Source: Leptolinea sp964420995 (GTDB lineage Bacteria > Chloroflexota > Anaerolineae > Anaerolineales > Anaerolineaceae). From it: DNA of 64,000 bases. The position numbers and the translations under genes are program-made. Where the stretch lies: assembly GCA_964420995.1 (NCBI GenBank), contig CAYQUX010000008.1:81895-145894 (forward strand), given 5' to 3'. This document shows positions 1 through 8,918 of the stretch, piece by piece. Below the pieces are notes generated by a model. That model searched no databases and was not told the DNA's origin. It was given only the letters and a program-made list of their open reading frames with translations. How positions within the stretch are numbered: the stretch's first letter is position 1; the number at the start of each line of letters is the position of its first letter.

Positions 1-819
1 TTACTCGGCCTGATGCTGACACTTGCATTGGGCGGCTGCAAACCGGCCAACCCTGATCCGGTATATCCTCAGGTATCAATCCCTGGCTCGGAAATCAGGC
101 AGCTGCATTCCAACGACACCGGCAGGGATTATGACCTGTACATCCGTCTTCCCAATGACTATGAAAAATACCCAAAGGTTAAATATCCCGTTCTTTACCT
201 GCTGGATGCCCAATGGGATTTCAAGATGCTCGATTCGATCTACGGCAGCCTGGAGTACGATGACTTCATCCCTGAAATGATCATCGTGGGGATCACGTAT
301 ACCGGCGAGAAACCTGATTACGAATCACTGCGCGCCATGGACCTGACTCCGGTTAAGGTGAATTATGCGCCCGGCTCGGGGGATGCCCCCAAATTTCTGA
401 CATTTATCAAAGAGCAGGTGATTCCCTTTATAGAGACCAATTACCAGGTCAAGCCGGGAGAACGCGTACTTATGGGCAGCTCGTACGGCGGATTATTCAC
501 CCTGTACGCGCTATTCACGGAACCAAGCCTGTTCAGCGGCTATGTGGCCTCCAGCCCGGTTACTGTTTTTGGAGATAATTTTTCCTTCAATCAGGAGGCG
601 GCATATTTTGAGCAGCACAAGGAACTGCCCGTTCGATTATTCATCAGTGTGGGCGAAAAAGAAGACCTGTTGCAGCCGGTGAAAATGTTCATAGATGTGA
701 TCACCGGCCGAAACTACAAAGACTTAAAACTTGAAACCCGCATTCTCGAAGGAGAAGGCCACTCCAGCAATAAGGCGGAGTCATACAACCGCGGCCTGCG
801 ATTTGTTTATTCCGATTAG
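1..819 (+). CDS. Esterase-family lipoprotein (alpha/beta hydrolase), 5' truncated by window
   Basis: The reading frame is already open at base 1 and encodes a hydrophobic stretch ending LALGGC, a lipobox, so the true start lies upstream of the window. The mature protein has the esterase-D/Fes-like alpha/beta hydrolase layout (PF00756 type). A VLYLLDAQ strand is followed by the nucleophile elbow GSSYGG (Ser157 counted from the Met at base 13), and the likely catalytic His is in GEGHSS (His250). It is probably an outer-face, lipid-anchored carboxylesterase or a hydrolase of sugar or siderophore esters; the substrate cannot be told. No partner gene is visible. The family call is solid, the substrate unknown. 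Confidence 0.85.
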   Translation, partial: LLGLMLTLALGGCKPANPDPVYPQVSIPGSEIRQLHSNDTGRDYDLYIRLPNDYEKYPKVKYPVLYLLDAQWDFKMLDSIYGSLEYDDFIPEMIIVGITYTGEKPDYESLRAMDLTPVKVNYAPGSGDAPKFLTFIKEQVIPFIETNYQVKPGERVLMGSSYGGLFTLYALFTEPSLFSGYVASSPVTVFGDNFSFNQEAAYFEQHKELPVRLFISVGEKEDLLQPVKMFIDVITGRNYKDLKLETRILEGEGHSSNKAESYNRGLRFVYSD

Positions 820-1202
820 CTCAAAAAGTCTCGTAATGCCGCCGGTTAATGACCCGGCCATTTGAAAAACCATCAGGCGTCATCATTGGCTGGTTTTCTT
901 GAATTCAACTACCATTAATCAGCTCAAAGCCGAAATCCAGATGGCCATACGGAATGATCCACCTTTTCGTAGTCACCTTTTCGTTGGCGAGGGCACGACC
1001 TTCCTGTTCAAGAAACGGGCATTTCGAGGCACAGAAAAAAGTTAAAGTTATGCCAGGATTCGAGCGAACAGCCTGGCGCAGAGCATCTCAACGGGGTAAG
1101 TGGCTTTATGGCCCGACCGTTTTCAGGACGAGATCCATTATTTTGCAAAACAGATTTTTTGGATGGAAATCAGATTTAAGATAATAACAGGAGATTTCGT
1201 AT
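820..1202. other. Intergenic region without a recognised gene
   Basis: About 380 bases without a convincing gene. A 76-codon frame at 954-1184 has Arg/Ser-rich, low-complexity composition and no ribosome-binding site, so I do not call it. A weak inverted repeat (AAAACCA ... TGGTTTT) shortly after the esterase stop may help end its transcript. A Shine-Dalgarno (AGGAGA) for the next gene lies at the right edge. Confidence 0.5.
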
Positions 1203-1700
1203 ATGACTTTCCATAAAGATATGAGCGAATATACCGACCAATTGAAAAAAGGTATGATCCAGAGAGCCTACCGGGGATTGATGGATTACATGCAAAGTCT
1301 GCGTGCGCACTTCAGCTCGCGTTACCCGGAGTATTCTGTCCCCGGCAGCCTGTATTTTGGGTACATGGACATGACCTATTTCGCCATCGTACCCGAGGGT
1401 TTCAAAGAGCGCGGATTGAAGATCGCGGTGGTCTATTTGCACGAGGCCGGCCGGTTCGAGGTTTGGCTGTCAGGGTACAACCGGCAGATTCAGGCGCGCT
1501 ACTGGACAATAGTCAAAGAAAGCGGCTGGGATACATACCACCTTGTGGCGGCGCCGCAGGGTTTTGACTCGGTGTTGGAACACATCCTTGTCACCGAACC
1601 GAACTTCGATGACCTCGAAGGATTGACCGCTCGGATTGAAAAAGGCACGCTGGAATTCATCCACGATGTGGAAGAATTCCTTAAATCCAAAGAGGTATGA
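1203..1700 (+). CDS. Conserved hypothetical protein, DUF7000-like
   Basis: A 165-residue soluble protein with a good AGGAGA ribosome-binding site nine bases before the ATG. It contains the run GLMDYMQSLRAHF followed by LYFGYMDMTYF and FEVWLSGYNRQIQ. I associate this pattern with a widespread uncharacterised family (DUF7000) found mainly in environmental bacteria. No catalytic motif or signal peptide is visible. The next gene starts 21 bases downstream on the same strand, so the two may be co-transcribed. The function is unknown and the family name is from memory. Confidence 0.7.
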   Translation: MTFHKDMSEYTDQLKKGMIQRAYRGLMDYMQSLRAHFSSRYPEYSVPGSLYFGYMDMTYFAIVPEGFKERGLKIAVVYLHEAGRFEVWLSGYNRQIQARYWTIVKESGWDTYHLVAAPQGFDSVLEHILVTEPNFDDLEGLTARIEKGTLEFIHDVEEFLKSKEV

Positions 1701-1721
1701 TCGGAATAAGGTTTTTTTGTA

Positions 1722-2060
1722 ATGGATGAACTCCCTGTGCTTACTTTTGCCAGCGCAGTTGAACTGCGTGAGTGGTTGGAAGACAACCACAGCACGTCAG
1801 GAGGCATTTGGGTAAGGATATACACCCGACGGTCAGGACTACCGTCTGTCACTTTCGATGAACTGCTGGATGAAGGCCTGTGCTTCGGTTGGAGTGAGAG
1901 TATGCGCCGAAAATATGACCGGGAGTCTTATTTACAACGATTTACCCCGCGAAAAGCTTCGGGCACTCAATCCAAAAGGAACCTCGATCGGGCACAAACC
2001 CTGATAATAAATGGAAAAATGACCCTTAACGGTATGAGGGCGTTGGGTATGGAAAAATGA
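1722..2060 (+). CDS. YdeI/OmpD-associated family protein, short form
   Basis: The N-terminal part matches the YdeI (COG4430) pattern. A WLEDNHSTSGGIWV segment is followed by the family hallmark LDEGLCFGWSES and then FTPRKASGTQSKRN. Family members usually run to about 190 residues with a second helical half. This one stops at 112 residues just after the ALGMEK helix, so it is either a short form or has lost its C-terminal third. YdeI proteins are loosely linked to envelope stress and peptide resistance in other bacteria; the role here is not known. A terminator hairpin follows 75 bases downstream. Confidence 0.75.
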   Translation: MDELPVLTFASAVELREWLEDNHSTSGGIWVRIYTRRSGLPSVTFDELLDEGLCFGWSESMRRKYDRESYLQRFTPRKASGTQSKRNLDRAQTLIINGKMTLNGMRALGMEK

Positions 2061-2134
2061 AAAATCTATAAACTTTTTGCAGATGTATGCTATCGGTAAT
2101 TAATTCCACCGGTTCGCATTTCTTCCGGGATTGT

Positions 2135-2175
2135 TCCCCGGGCGTATTTGATAAATAGTAGACCCGGGGATTTTT
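2135..2175 (+). terminator. Intrinsic terminator after the YdeI-like gene
   Basis: Arms TCCCCGGG (2135-2142) and CCCGGGGA (2163-2170) are perfectly complementary and followed by TTTTT. The 20-base loop itself contains a small TATTT/AAATA hairpin. It lies between the convergent YdeI-like and osmC genes. Confidence 0.7.
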
Positions 2176-2199
2176 CGAATTTAGATTTCTGCGCCGCGA

Positions 2200-2616
2200 T
2201 CATGCCAATCTGGCTGTCAGCTTCATTTCGACAGCCGCAAGCGCCTGTGAAACCGGGCATCCTTTCTTCGCCTGTTCAGCATAGCTCAGGAATGTTTTTT
2301 CATCCATTCCGGGAACATCACCGACAGTCGTCAGTTCGATCAATGTGATCTTCGGTCCCTCACCAAGATGGACTTTTGCCGTGGTGTTGATGCGTTTCGG
2401 CTGATGCCCATCCTTTGAAAGGATCGCGGAGAGGAACATAGAAAAACATCCGGCGTGCGCGGCGCCGATCAGTTCTTCCGGGTTGGTTCCGGGACCATCC
2501 TCAAAACGGGATGCCCGGCTGAATTCGCCTTCATACGCGCCGGAACCGAGGCGCATGGTCCCCTTGCCATCAACCAGATTACCAGTCCAAACGGCAGACG
2601 ATTCTCGAATTGCCAT
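2200..2616 (-). CDS. osmC: OsmC-type organic hydroperoxide reductase
   Basis: A 138-residue peroxiredoxin of the OsmC subfamily. It reduces organic and fatty-acid hydroperoxides in the cytoplasm, using a pair of cysteines recycled by lipoylated proteins or thiols in known members. The sequence has the diagnostic GTNPEELIGAAHAGCFSM block with the reactive Cys57 and the resolving Cys120 in KKGCPVSQAL. Length and motifs follow E. coli OsmC closely. The frame is open further upstream to 2697, but I chose the ATG at 2616 because AAGGAG sits just before it and the homologous N-terminus (MAIRESSAVWTG) begins there. It is monocistronic and convergent with the YdeI-like gene. Confidence 0.92.
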   Translation of the reverse strand: MAIRESSAVWTGNLVDGKGTMRLGSGAYEGEFSRASRFEDGPGTNPEELIGAAHAGCFSMFLSAILSKDGHQPKRINTTAKVHLGEGPKITLIELTTVGDVPGMDEKTFLSYAEQAKKGCPVSQALAAVEMKLTARLA

Positions 2617-2834
2617 ACAAATGCTCCTTGTGCGGTTATTGTTTTTGATAAAACCAGCGTAGCATGCGGCAAATTCTCTGTCAATTTTTGATATCACCTT
2701 TTTTAGGATTTTTCACCCTCAACTGTATGGGGAGTCGCTTTTTGTAAAGTTGAACAAATTGTGCATAATAAAGTCAGCTAAAGATTTACATATCTTCAGC
2801 ATTGCAGATCAAATTTGATTCCAGGAGAGAGACA

Positions 2835-2951
2835 ATGGGAGACAAAGGCGGCAAGAAAAACAAGGAAAAGGCTGACAAGCAAAAACAGGCGCAGAACGTA
2901 AAGAAGAAGGAAGAGCACAATTCCAAACTTCCCAGCAAAAAACCTGCGTAA
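2835..2951 (+). CDS. Small lysine-rich protein (38 residues)
   Basis: The ATG at 2835 is preceded by a clear CAGGAGAG ribosome-binding site and opens a 38-codon frame. It begins MGDKGGKKNKEKADKQKQ and ends in PSKKPA. It is extremely basic and polar, with no hydrophobic core, so it is probably disordered. Short MGDK-starting, Lys/Gln/Ala-rich proteins of this kind recur across many bacterial phyla in my memory, always uncharacterised. A nucleic-acid-binding or stress-related role is only a guess. It stands alone between osmC (divergent) and a minus-strand peptidase gene. Confidence 0.7.
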   Translation: MGDKGGKKNKEKADKQKQAQNVKKKEEHNSKLPSKKPA

Positions 2952-3106
2952 ATATATAAATTCAGAGGAAAATAACTGCGTGCCTTTATGCCGCAGTACT
3001 TTCAATTTAAAACGGATATCTTTTTATAGGAACAAATAACAACAACCATAACGTTATCTGTTCAGATTAACTATTGATTTCTTACCCGGTCTTCCCGGCT
3101 GAATTA

Positions 3107-4204
3107 TTACACGATCGTATTAAGAACACAGCGCGCGTCAATCAACGCCTTCTCCAGCCAGGCCGGCTCTGACGGGATATACAATTCTCGGAACTCGCGA
3201 TTCACCCATTCCGCCGCCTGTTGACTGCCGCCGTGACGGTTCAACTGGTTTTTCAGAATAGTAATGCGCAGGCTGCGCGCCGCCTGCAGCATTGAATCAC
3301 CATAGGTGCCAAACTCGCAGGTGGCGGCAAAGAATTTCGTCTGTGGGAATTCACGCGCCGCCAGCCGGTACTCCCAGTCGATCATATCCCCCTGCATTGT
3401 GTAGAACTCGTCCGGGTTGGCGGCAGCCACACGGGGCGCGCCGTACCGCCGGGCGATCTCATCACCGGACATCTTTTCCAACGGTGAGGTGACCATAGTC
3501 ATGCAATCGCGCGGGCCGTACCCGGTGTGCATATCCAGGTGGATGATCTCGCCATACCCGGCAAAACCTTTGCGGTACACATCCATCATGGTGATCGTCT
3601 CAGGCTGGAGTTCGTTGCCGCCAAAATAGATGCCGTCGGGGGCATGGTACTGCCCCATCAACGCCGCCTCGCGGATGCGTTTTGATCCGAATGCCATGAT
3701 GTTTTTAAGCGTGGAAAAGATAAAGCCCGCCTTAGCACCGGCAAGATTGTCCAATGGTTTCCGCGGGGCGAAATACGGCGCCAGCGCGGGGTAATCTGGA
3801 TTGGTGTTTTTTAGTACGGTAAAATCGCCGTCGATAAAATTGCGGTTCAGATCAACATTGCGGGAATTCTGTCGTTCCCAGTGACACATGCCCCACGGGT
3901 TGATGGCATGGATGAGCAGCAATCCGGTGGTTCGCGGATCAAGCCTGGCGGCATACTCCTTCAGGAACAACTCCAGGACCGCCGAACCAAGGTAGCCCTC
4001 AATGCCGTGTTCGGCGGTGGTGATGACGATCAGACGCTCTCTGGCTGCCAGAGCCGGCGCAGTAAGGATATCCGTTGTCAGGCCAGGGTCGGTTTCCAGC
4101 GGCAGAACAGTCAGAGTGGTCCCCGGCCAACGGGTGGTAAGGTCGTCCAGATGGGCGCGAAATCGGGCGCGGGATTGTTCGTACGATGCGGGAACAGTCG
4201 GCAT
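3107..4204 (-). CDS. DUF2817 / M14-like zinc carboxypeptidase
   Basis: A 365-residue protein of the DUF2817 branch of the M14 zinc carboxypeptidases. The zinc ligands are visible as His66 and Glu69 in AEHGIEG and His226 in HLDMHTGYG. The substrate-binding block NVDLNRNF is at 116-123 and the probable general base Glu297 is in ATCEFGTYG. There is no signal peptide, so it should act in the cytoplasm, probably removing a C-terminal residue or deacylating an amino-acid conjugate. I start it at the ATG at 4204, which has GAGGTG upstream, rather than four codons earlier. It lies 25 bases downstream of a YfcC-type carrier gene, suggesting uptake then hydrolysis of the same compound. Confidence 0.85.
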   Translation of the reverse strand: MPTVPASYEQSRARFRAHLDDLTTRWPGTTLTVLPLETDPGLTTDILTAPALAARERLIVITTAEHGIEGYLGSAVLELFLKEYAARLDPRTTGLLLIHAINPWGMCHWERQNSRNVDLNRNFIDGDFTVLKNTNPDYPALAPYFAPRKPLDNLAGAKAGFIFSTLKNIMAFGSKRIREAALMGQYHAPDGIYFGGNELQPETITMMDVYRKGFAGYGEIIHLDMHTGYGPRDCMTMVTSPLEKMSGDEIARRYGAPRVAAANPDEFYTMQGDMIDWEYRLAAREFPQTKFFAATCEFGTYGDSMLQAARSLRITILKNQLNRHGGSQQAAEWVNREFRELYIPSEPAWLEKALIDARCVLNTIV

Positions 4205-4229
4205 GATGCACCTCAAATTACAAAAAGGA

Positions 4230-5684
4230 TCAGAACGGGCCGTAATTCATGGCAACCGCGATCGCCAGGAAAACAACCGTGACAGGGATAATCCATACCC
4301 ACAACCCCAGCACCCAGCGAAGCCACTTCGGGTAGGGAATGACCGTCAGGCTGAGGGTGATAAGCAGCGCGGCATTGGTGGGGTAGACCATATTCGAGAA
4401 TCCATCGCCAAAGGTATAGGCGCTCACGGCAATCTGCCGGTTGACGCCCACCAGATCTGCCAGCGGCATAAGTATGGGGATAAGCAGGAAGGCCTTGGCC
4501 GAACCGGAGGTGATGAACAATTCCAGCACAAGTGTCAAACCGTAGATCATCAGCGCGGCGGTGAAGGGACTGGTTCCCTGCAGGCCGTTGTTGGCCCAGT
4601 GCAGAACGGTATCCAGGATGCCGCCGGAGGTGATGATGTGCTTGACACTGGCTGCCATCATCAATAACGGCACGGCTGGCAGGATGCCGAGGAAGCCATC
4701 CCAGGCCGCCCGCCAGGCAGACTTGCCCGCGCCGGAGATCAACCCCGCGCCGATTCCGCCGATGACGAACAGCAACCCGGTCAGCGGCAGGGCGATATCG
4801 CGCAGCAACTCCACGAACGGGATGGCGATGAGTACGGCAAGTATCAACGCAAAGAACACACCCAGGAAAACAGCCGCATTCTTCATGCGCGGGTCGGTGG
4901 CCATGGTATCGTCCACATTGAAATTGCCGTAGCGGGCTTTTTCTGCTTTATCTTCTTCAAAAACCAGAGACGCTTCCGGCTTCTTCTCTATTTTCTTCGC
5001 GTAGCGGGTGATGAACACTGCCAGAATGATAAACACAACCACAAACAACGCGATGCGCGGCCCGGCGCCGGAGTACAACGGCAGGCCGGATAACTGGTGC
5101 GCGATACCGATGGTGAAGGGGTTAAACACGGCCATGGAAAAACCCACATTGGTGGCCAGCACCGACATGCCCAGACCGGTGAGCGAATCCCAGCCCAGGT
5201 AGTAGGCCAGGCCAAGCACCAGCGGAACCAGCGGGATGACCTCTTCAAAGATGCCAAAGAAAGCCCCCAGTGCCATGAAAACGAAGGTGACCACCGGAAG
5301 GAGGACATACTTCTTCCCGCCAAAAACTTTAACAATCCGCGCAATAACCGCCTGCAAAATGCCGCTGCGGTCCATGATGCCGAAAGCCGTGCCCACCAGC
5401 AGAATGAACAAAATGATCGGCAGCACCTTGGTCAGGCCGTCGCTGGTGCCGAACACCTCAAAAGGCGCGGTGAACCAGCGCCACACCGGGTAGTCCGGCC
5501 GGTCAACAAAGCGGAACGAAGCCGGGTCGATCACCTGACGCTCTTCCACCAGGACTCGGGAATATTCACCCGCCGGAATGGTGAGGGTGAGAATACCGGC
5601 GGTCATCATGAGGATGAAAATGATGGCCACCGCCTGTAGGAATGCCCGTGTGCTGATCTGCGCGCCTGATTTGTGTTCGGTCAT
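4230..5684 (-). CDS. YfcC-family membrane carrier
   Basis: A 484-residue inner-membrane protein with about a dozen hydrophobic segments. It matches the YfcC family (ion-transporter superfamily with AbgT/DcuC-like carriers) by length and by the FNPFTIGIAHQLSGLPLYSG region and the GDGFSNMVYPTNA re-entrant-type segment near the C-terminus. Members are thought to move amino acids, peptides or dicarboxylates with a cation, but few have been tested. The start at 5684 is set by GGAGAG before the ATG; the upstream in-frame region to 5798 is not convincing protein. It is the first gene of a two-gene operon with the DUF2817 peptidase. Confidence 0.85.
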   Translation of the reverse strand: MTEHKSGAQISTRAFLQAVAIIFILMMTAGILTLTIPAGEYSRVLVEERQVIDPASFRFVDRPDYPVWRWFTAPFEVFGTSDGLTKVLPIILFILLVGTAFGIMDRSGILQAVIARIVKVFGGKKYVLLPVVTFVFMALGAFFGIFEEVIPLVPLVLGLAYYLGWDSLTGLGMSVLATNVGFSMAVFNPFTIGIAHQLSGLPLYSGAGPRIALFVVVFIILAVFITRYAKKIEKKPEASLVFEEDKAEKARYGNFNVDDTMATDPRMKNAAVFLGVFFALILAVLIAIPFVELLRDIALPLTGLLFVIGGIGAGLISGAGKSAWRAAWDGFLGILPAVPLLMMAASVKHIITSGGILDTVLHWANNGLQGTSPFTAALMIYGLTLVLELFITSGSAKAFLLIPILMPLADLVGVNRQIAVSAYTFGDGFSNMVYPTNAALLITLSLTVIPYPKWLRWVLGLWVWIIPVTVVFLAIAVAMNYGPF

Positions 5685-5947
5685 GGTTGGACTCTCCGCT
5701 GTTTGGAATCGGGTAGCAATGGTTGAGTTTAACATATCCTTCCGTCGAACGGAATAAATCAGCCGAAATACCGATTGCCCCCTGAGAATAATTTCCACTG
5801 TAATGTAGAATTACTTTCATCTGTGTGGACGCGGTTAAAACCGGCACAGTTAAGTAATGGGCTGAACACAGCAAAATTCGATGCTGATTCATCAGGAAAG
5901 GAAGCCTGCGGAAATTCTGCTCAAGGCAGCAGATTTCTGCCACACGT

Positions 5948-7405
5948 ATGGACGCCAGAACATTATCAGAACGAGTCGAACGAATACGGTCCACCTACCG
6001 CGGCGGCAAGACAAAACCGGTGGAGTGGCGAAGGGAGCAGCTTAACAATCTGCGGCGCATGTTCAGGGAGCATTCCGCCGATTTCGAAGCCGCGCTTCGC
6101 GCTGATCTGCGTAAGAGTTCCTTTGAATGTTACGCCACCGAAATCGGGTTCCTGGAGCGAGAGATCACCCACGCGCTGCAACATCTTGATGAATGGATGC
6201 GGCCGCTGCAGGTCAACACCCCGGTGTTCCTTCAGCCGGCAAAAAGCCGCGTGATTTTTGAACCACTCGGGGTGGCACTCATCATGGGCGCCTGGAATTA
6301 TCCGTTGCAGCTCACCCTGGCCCCGTTGGTGGCCGCCATGGCGGCCGGCAATGCCGCTGTGGTCAAGATGCCGCGTACTGCCCGGGCAACGTTTGAAGCC
6401 GTCTCGCGCATCATGCCCGCCTACCTTGATTCTGATGCCTTCCTGGTCATCGACGATGACACGCCCAACGACCTCCTCTTGGACGAGCGCTGGGACCGCA
6501 TCTTTTTCACCGGAAGCGCAGAAGTGGGGCGGATTGTCATGCAGGCAGCCGTGAAAAATCTGACCCCGGTCACGCTTGAACTTGGCGGAAAAAGTCCGGC
6601 GCTGGTGGATGAAACCGCCAACCTACGGGTGGCTGCCCGCCGCATCGCCCAGGGAAAATTCTTCAATGCCGGGCAGACCTGTGTGGCGCCCGATTACATC
6701 CTCGCGCAGGAAGGTATTCTTGACAGGCTGGCGGCTGAACTGGTGGCCACCCTGCGTGAATTCTACGGGGATGATCCGCACGAGAGCGTTGAATACGCCC
6801 GAATCATCAACACAAAGCAGTTTGATACATTAGTCAAGTATTTCAACGATGGAGAAATTGTTATCGGCGGCCAGTCCAATCGGGACGACCGCTATATCGC
6901 CCCCACCATTTTGAAGAATGTTTCCCCAGACGCTCCGGTCATGCAGTCAGAGATATTCGGACCCATCCTGCCGGTACTTCCTGTTAAGGATATGGATGAG
7001 GCGCTGCAATTCGTGCGGAACCGTGAAAAACCGCTGGCGTTTTATGTGTTCTCAGAGGATAATGCCGTTGTGGAGAAAGCGCTCTCACAATCCACCTCTG
7101 GCGGAGCGTGCGTGAATGAAACCATGAACCATCTGGCCATCCCCGGGCTGCCATTCGGCGGGGTTGGCAACAGCGGCATGGGGAAGTATCATGGCGAATG
7201 GGGCTTCCGCGAATTCTCCAACGCCCGCGCGGTACTGGATCACGCCACAAATTTTGACCCCGATCTGCGCTATCCACCCTATGCGGGAGAGAAGCTGGCC
7301 CGCATGAAAAAGTTGATGAACCTGCGTTTCCCGGCGGCGCTCGAAGGCGTTACCGGCGGACTTCTTGGGATGATGGGTAACCAGATATTACGCCTGTTCA
7401 AATAA
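5948..7405 (+). CDS. NAD(P)-dependent aldehyde dehydrogenase (ALDH3 type)
   Basis: A 485-residue aldehyde dehydrogenase that oxidises aldehydes to acids. The oxyanion Asn117 is in GAWNYP, the general base Glu211 in TLELGGKSP and the catalytic Cys245 in NAGQTCVAPDY. Overall length, the early GAWNYPLQL block and the hydrophobic C-terminus point to the class-3/fatty-aldehyde group. The C-terminal tail (GGLLGMMGNQILRLF) is amphipathic and could touch the membrane. deoC follows 75 bases downstream. DeoC releases acetaldehyde, which this enzyme could oxidise, but that link is inferred from proximity only. The 263 bases upstream separate it from the divergent YfcC operon and hold both promoters. Confidence 0.9.
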   Translation: MDARTLSERVERIRSTYRGGKTKPVEWRREQLNNLRRMFREHSADFEAALRADLRKSSFECYATEIGFLEREITHALQHLDEWMRPLQVNTPVFLQPAKSRVIFEPLGVALIMGAWNYPLQLTLAPLVAAMAAGNAAVVKMPRTARATFEAVSRIMPAYLDSDAFLVIDDDTPNDLLLDERWDRIFFTGSAEVGRIVMQAAVKNLTPVTLELGGKSPALVDETANLRVAARRIAQGKFFNAGQTCVAPDYILAQEGILDRLAAELVATLREFYGDDPHESVEYARIINTKQFDTLVKYFNDGEIVIGGQSNRDDRYIAPTILKNVSPDAPVMQSEIFGPILPVLPVKDMDEALQFVRNREKPLAFYVFSEDNAVVEKALSQSTSGGACVNETMNHLAIPGLPFGGVGNSGMGKYHGEWGFREFSNARAVLDHATNFDPDLRYPPYAGEKLARMKKLMNLRFPAALEGVTGGLLGMMGNQILRLFK

Positions 7406-7480
7406 TGGTTTCCCCGTCCGATTCGCGAACAAACAAGTCCTTTAACCATTCGAAAAAATGATCTGTGCTGGAGGCAACCT

Positions 7481-8194
7481 ATGAAACCTTTGAAAAAAGC
7501 AATTGAAATGACTCCCAAAGAACTGGCCCGTTATATCGACCATTCCGTGTTGAAACCGGAATTTACGGAAGAAGAAATTCGCCAGCATATCCAATCAGGC
7601 GTGGAATACGGCTGCGCCACAGTCTGTATTAACCCCGCCTCGCTGGATATTGCCGCCGAACTGACGCGCGGATCAGATACCAGGATCTGCGTGGTGTGCG
7701 ACTTTCCGTTCGGGTTGAGCACCACCGCGTCCAAGGTAATGCAGGCTGACCTTCTTTGCCGGCGCGGTGATATCTATGAGCTGGATATTGTGGCCAACTA
7801 CGGCTGGATTCGCAGCGGCAAATGGGATGAGGTTACCGCCGAACTGAAAGCGGTTTGCGATGCCTGTCACAAATACGGCACGGCCGTCAAGGTGATCGTT
7901 GAGACCGACGCGTTGACCGTTGACCAGGTGGAACGCTCCTGCGAGTGCACCATAGCGGCGGGTGCCGATTTCGTGAAGACCAGCACCGGTTTTCTGACCG
8001 GTTTTGAGAGCCGGGGCGCCGCCCCTGATATCATCCAGGTCATGATGGATGTGTGCGGCGAGCGGATCAAGATCAAAGGCAGCGGGTGCATCCGCACGCG
8101 GGAGCACTTTCTTCAGTTGATCGATATGGGGATCGACCGCATGGGCGTGGGCTACAAATCCACGCCGTTGGTACTGGGGTTGAAAAAAGAATGA
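7481..8194 (+). CDS. deoC: Deoxyribose-phosphate aldolase (divergent)
   Basis: A 237-residue TIM-barrel aldolase that splits 2-deoxyribose-5-phosphate into glyceraldehyde-3-phosphate and acetaldehyde in deoxynucleoside catabolism. The Schiff-base lysine is Lys166 in ADFVKTSTGF, the supporting acid Asp102 is in YELDIV, and the second lysine (Lys199) is in IKIKGSGCIRT. The last motif and the C-terminus (RMGVGYKSTPLV) depart from the usual KASGGIRT and RIGTS forms, so substrate preference may differ. GGAGG precedes the ATG. It sits behind the aldehyde dehydrogenase gene. Confidence 0.88.
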   Translation: MKPLKKAIEMTPKELARYIDHSVLKPEFTEEEIRQHIQSGVEYGCATVCINPASLDIAAELTRGSDTRICVVCDFPFGLSTTASKVMQADLLCRRGDIYELDIVANYGWIRSGKWDEVTAELKAVCDACHKYGTAVKVIVETDALTVDQVERSCECTIAAGADFVKTSTGFLTGFESRGAAPDIIQVMMDVCGERIKIKGSGCIRTREHFLQLIDMGIDRMGVGYKSTPLVLGLKKE

Positions 8195-8339
8195 GTTGAT
8201 AATAGAAGATATGTCGTCAATTTAATACACGCATTCTCAAGAATTGACATTGATGTATCTTTCTTTTTGTAAAACATAAATTGCAAATCACCGAATAAAA
8301 ATACCCCTATACTCGTTATATGTATAGAGGTTGATAAGC

Positions 8340-8918
8340 GTGCTCGAAAACATCAAGGAAATCGAAGAAACCCTGCTTACCCAGGCTAAAGACGGTGACC
8401 GGAATGCCTATGGCGAACTGGTCTCGCGCTGCTACCCGGCCGTCATCCGCGTGGTCTACCGCCTGTGCGGCGATACGCAAATCGCGGAGGATGCCACCCA
8501 GGAAGCCTTCATCCGCGCCTGGGTCAAACTGCCAGGGTACCAGTCCAACGCACCTTTCAGCCACTGGATATACCGCATCGCCGTCAACACCGCGCTGGAT
8601 ACCCTGCGGGAAAAACCGCAGGAAAGCCTGGATGACGAGACAAGCGTCGGCCAACTGCCCGGCCGATCACCCGACCCTGAAGCCGCCATCATTGAACGCG
8701 AAAAGTCCAATGACGTGCAGAACGCCATCAAAGCGCTGCCCGACGCAGCACGCACCGTGCTTGTGCTGCGTGAATTCGGCGGCTTGAGCTATGACGAGAT
8801 CGCCTCGACCCTTGATATCCCCATTGGCACGGTGATGTCACGGTTGAATTATGCCCGCACCCGCCTGCGGGAGCTGTTGCGCGATGAGCGCGATGAAACG
8901 GAGCGTGAATATGCCTGA
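8340..8918 (+). CDS. ECF-family sigma-70 factor
   Basis: A 192-residue extracytoplasmic-function sigma factor. Region 2 runs from DRNAYGELVSRCYPAV through IAEDATQEAFIRAW. Region 4 has the helix-turn-helix LSYDEIASTLDIPIGTVMSRL. It directs RNA polymerase to a stress regulon and is expected to be held by the anti-sigma encoded next. I chose the GTG at 8340, which has AGAGG nine bases upstream; an in-frame TTG at 8331 abuts that same box and is less likely. The stop overlaps the anti-sigma start by eight bases, implying translational coupling. Confidence 0.92.
   Translation: MLENIKEIEETLLTQAKDGDRNAYGELVSRCYPAVIRVVYRLCGDTQIAEDATQEAFIRAWVKLPGYQSNAPFSHWIYRIAVNTALDTLREKPQESLDDETSVGQLPGRSPDPEAAIIEREKSNDVQNAIKALPDAARTVLVLREFGGLSYDEIASTLDIPIGTVMSRLNYARTRLRELLRDERDETEREYA

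Noticed and set aside
954..1184. A 76-codon frame between the esterase and the DUF7000-like gene
   Set aside because: Arg/Ser-rich, low-complexity composition, no ribosome-binding site, no recognisable motif.
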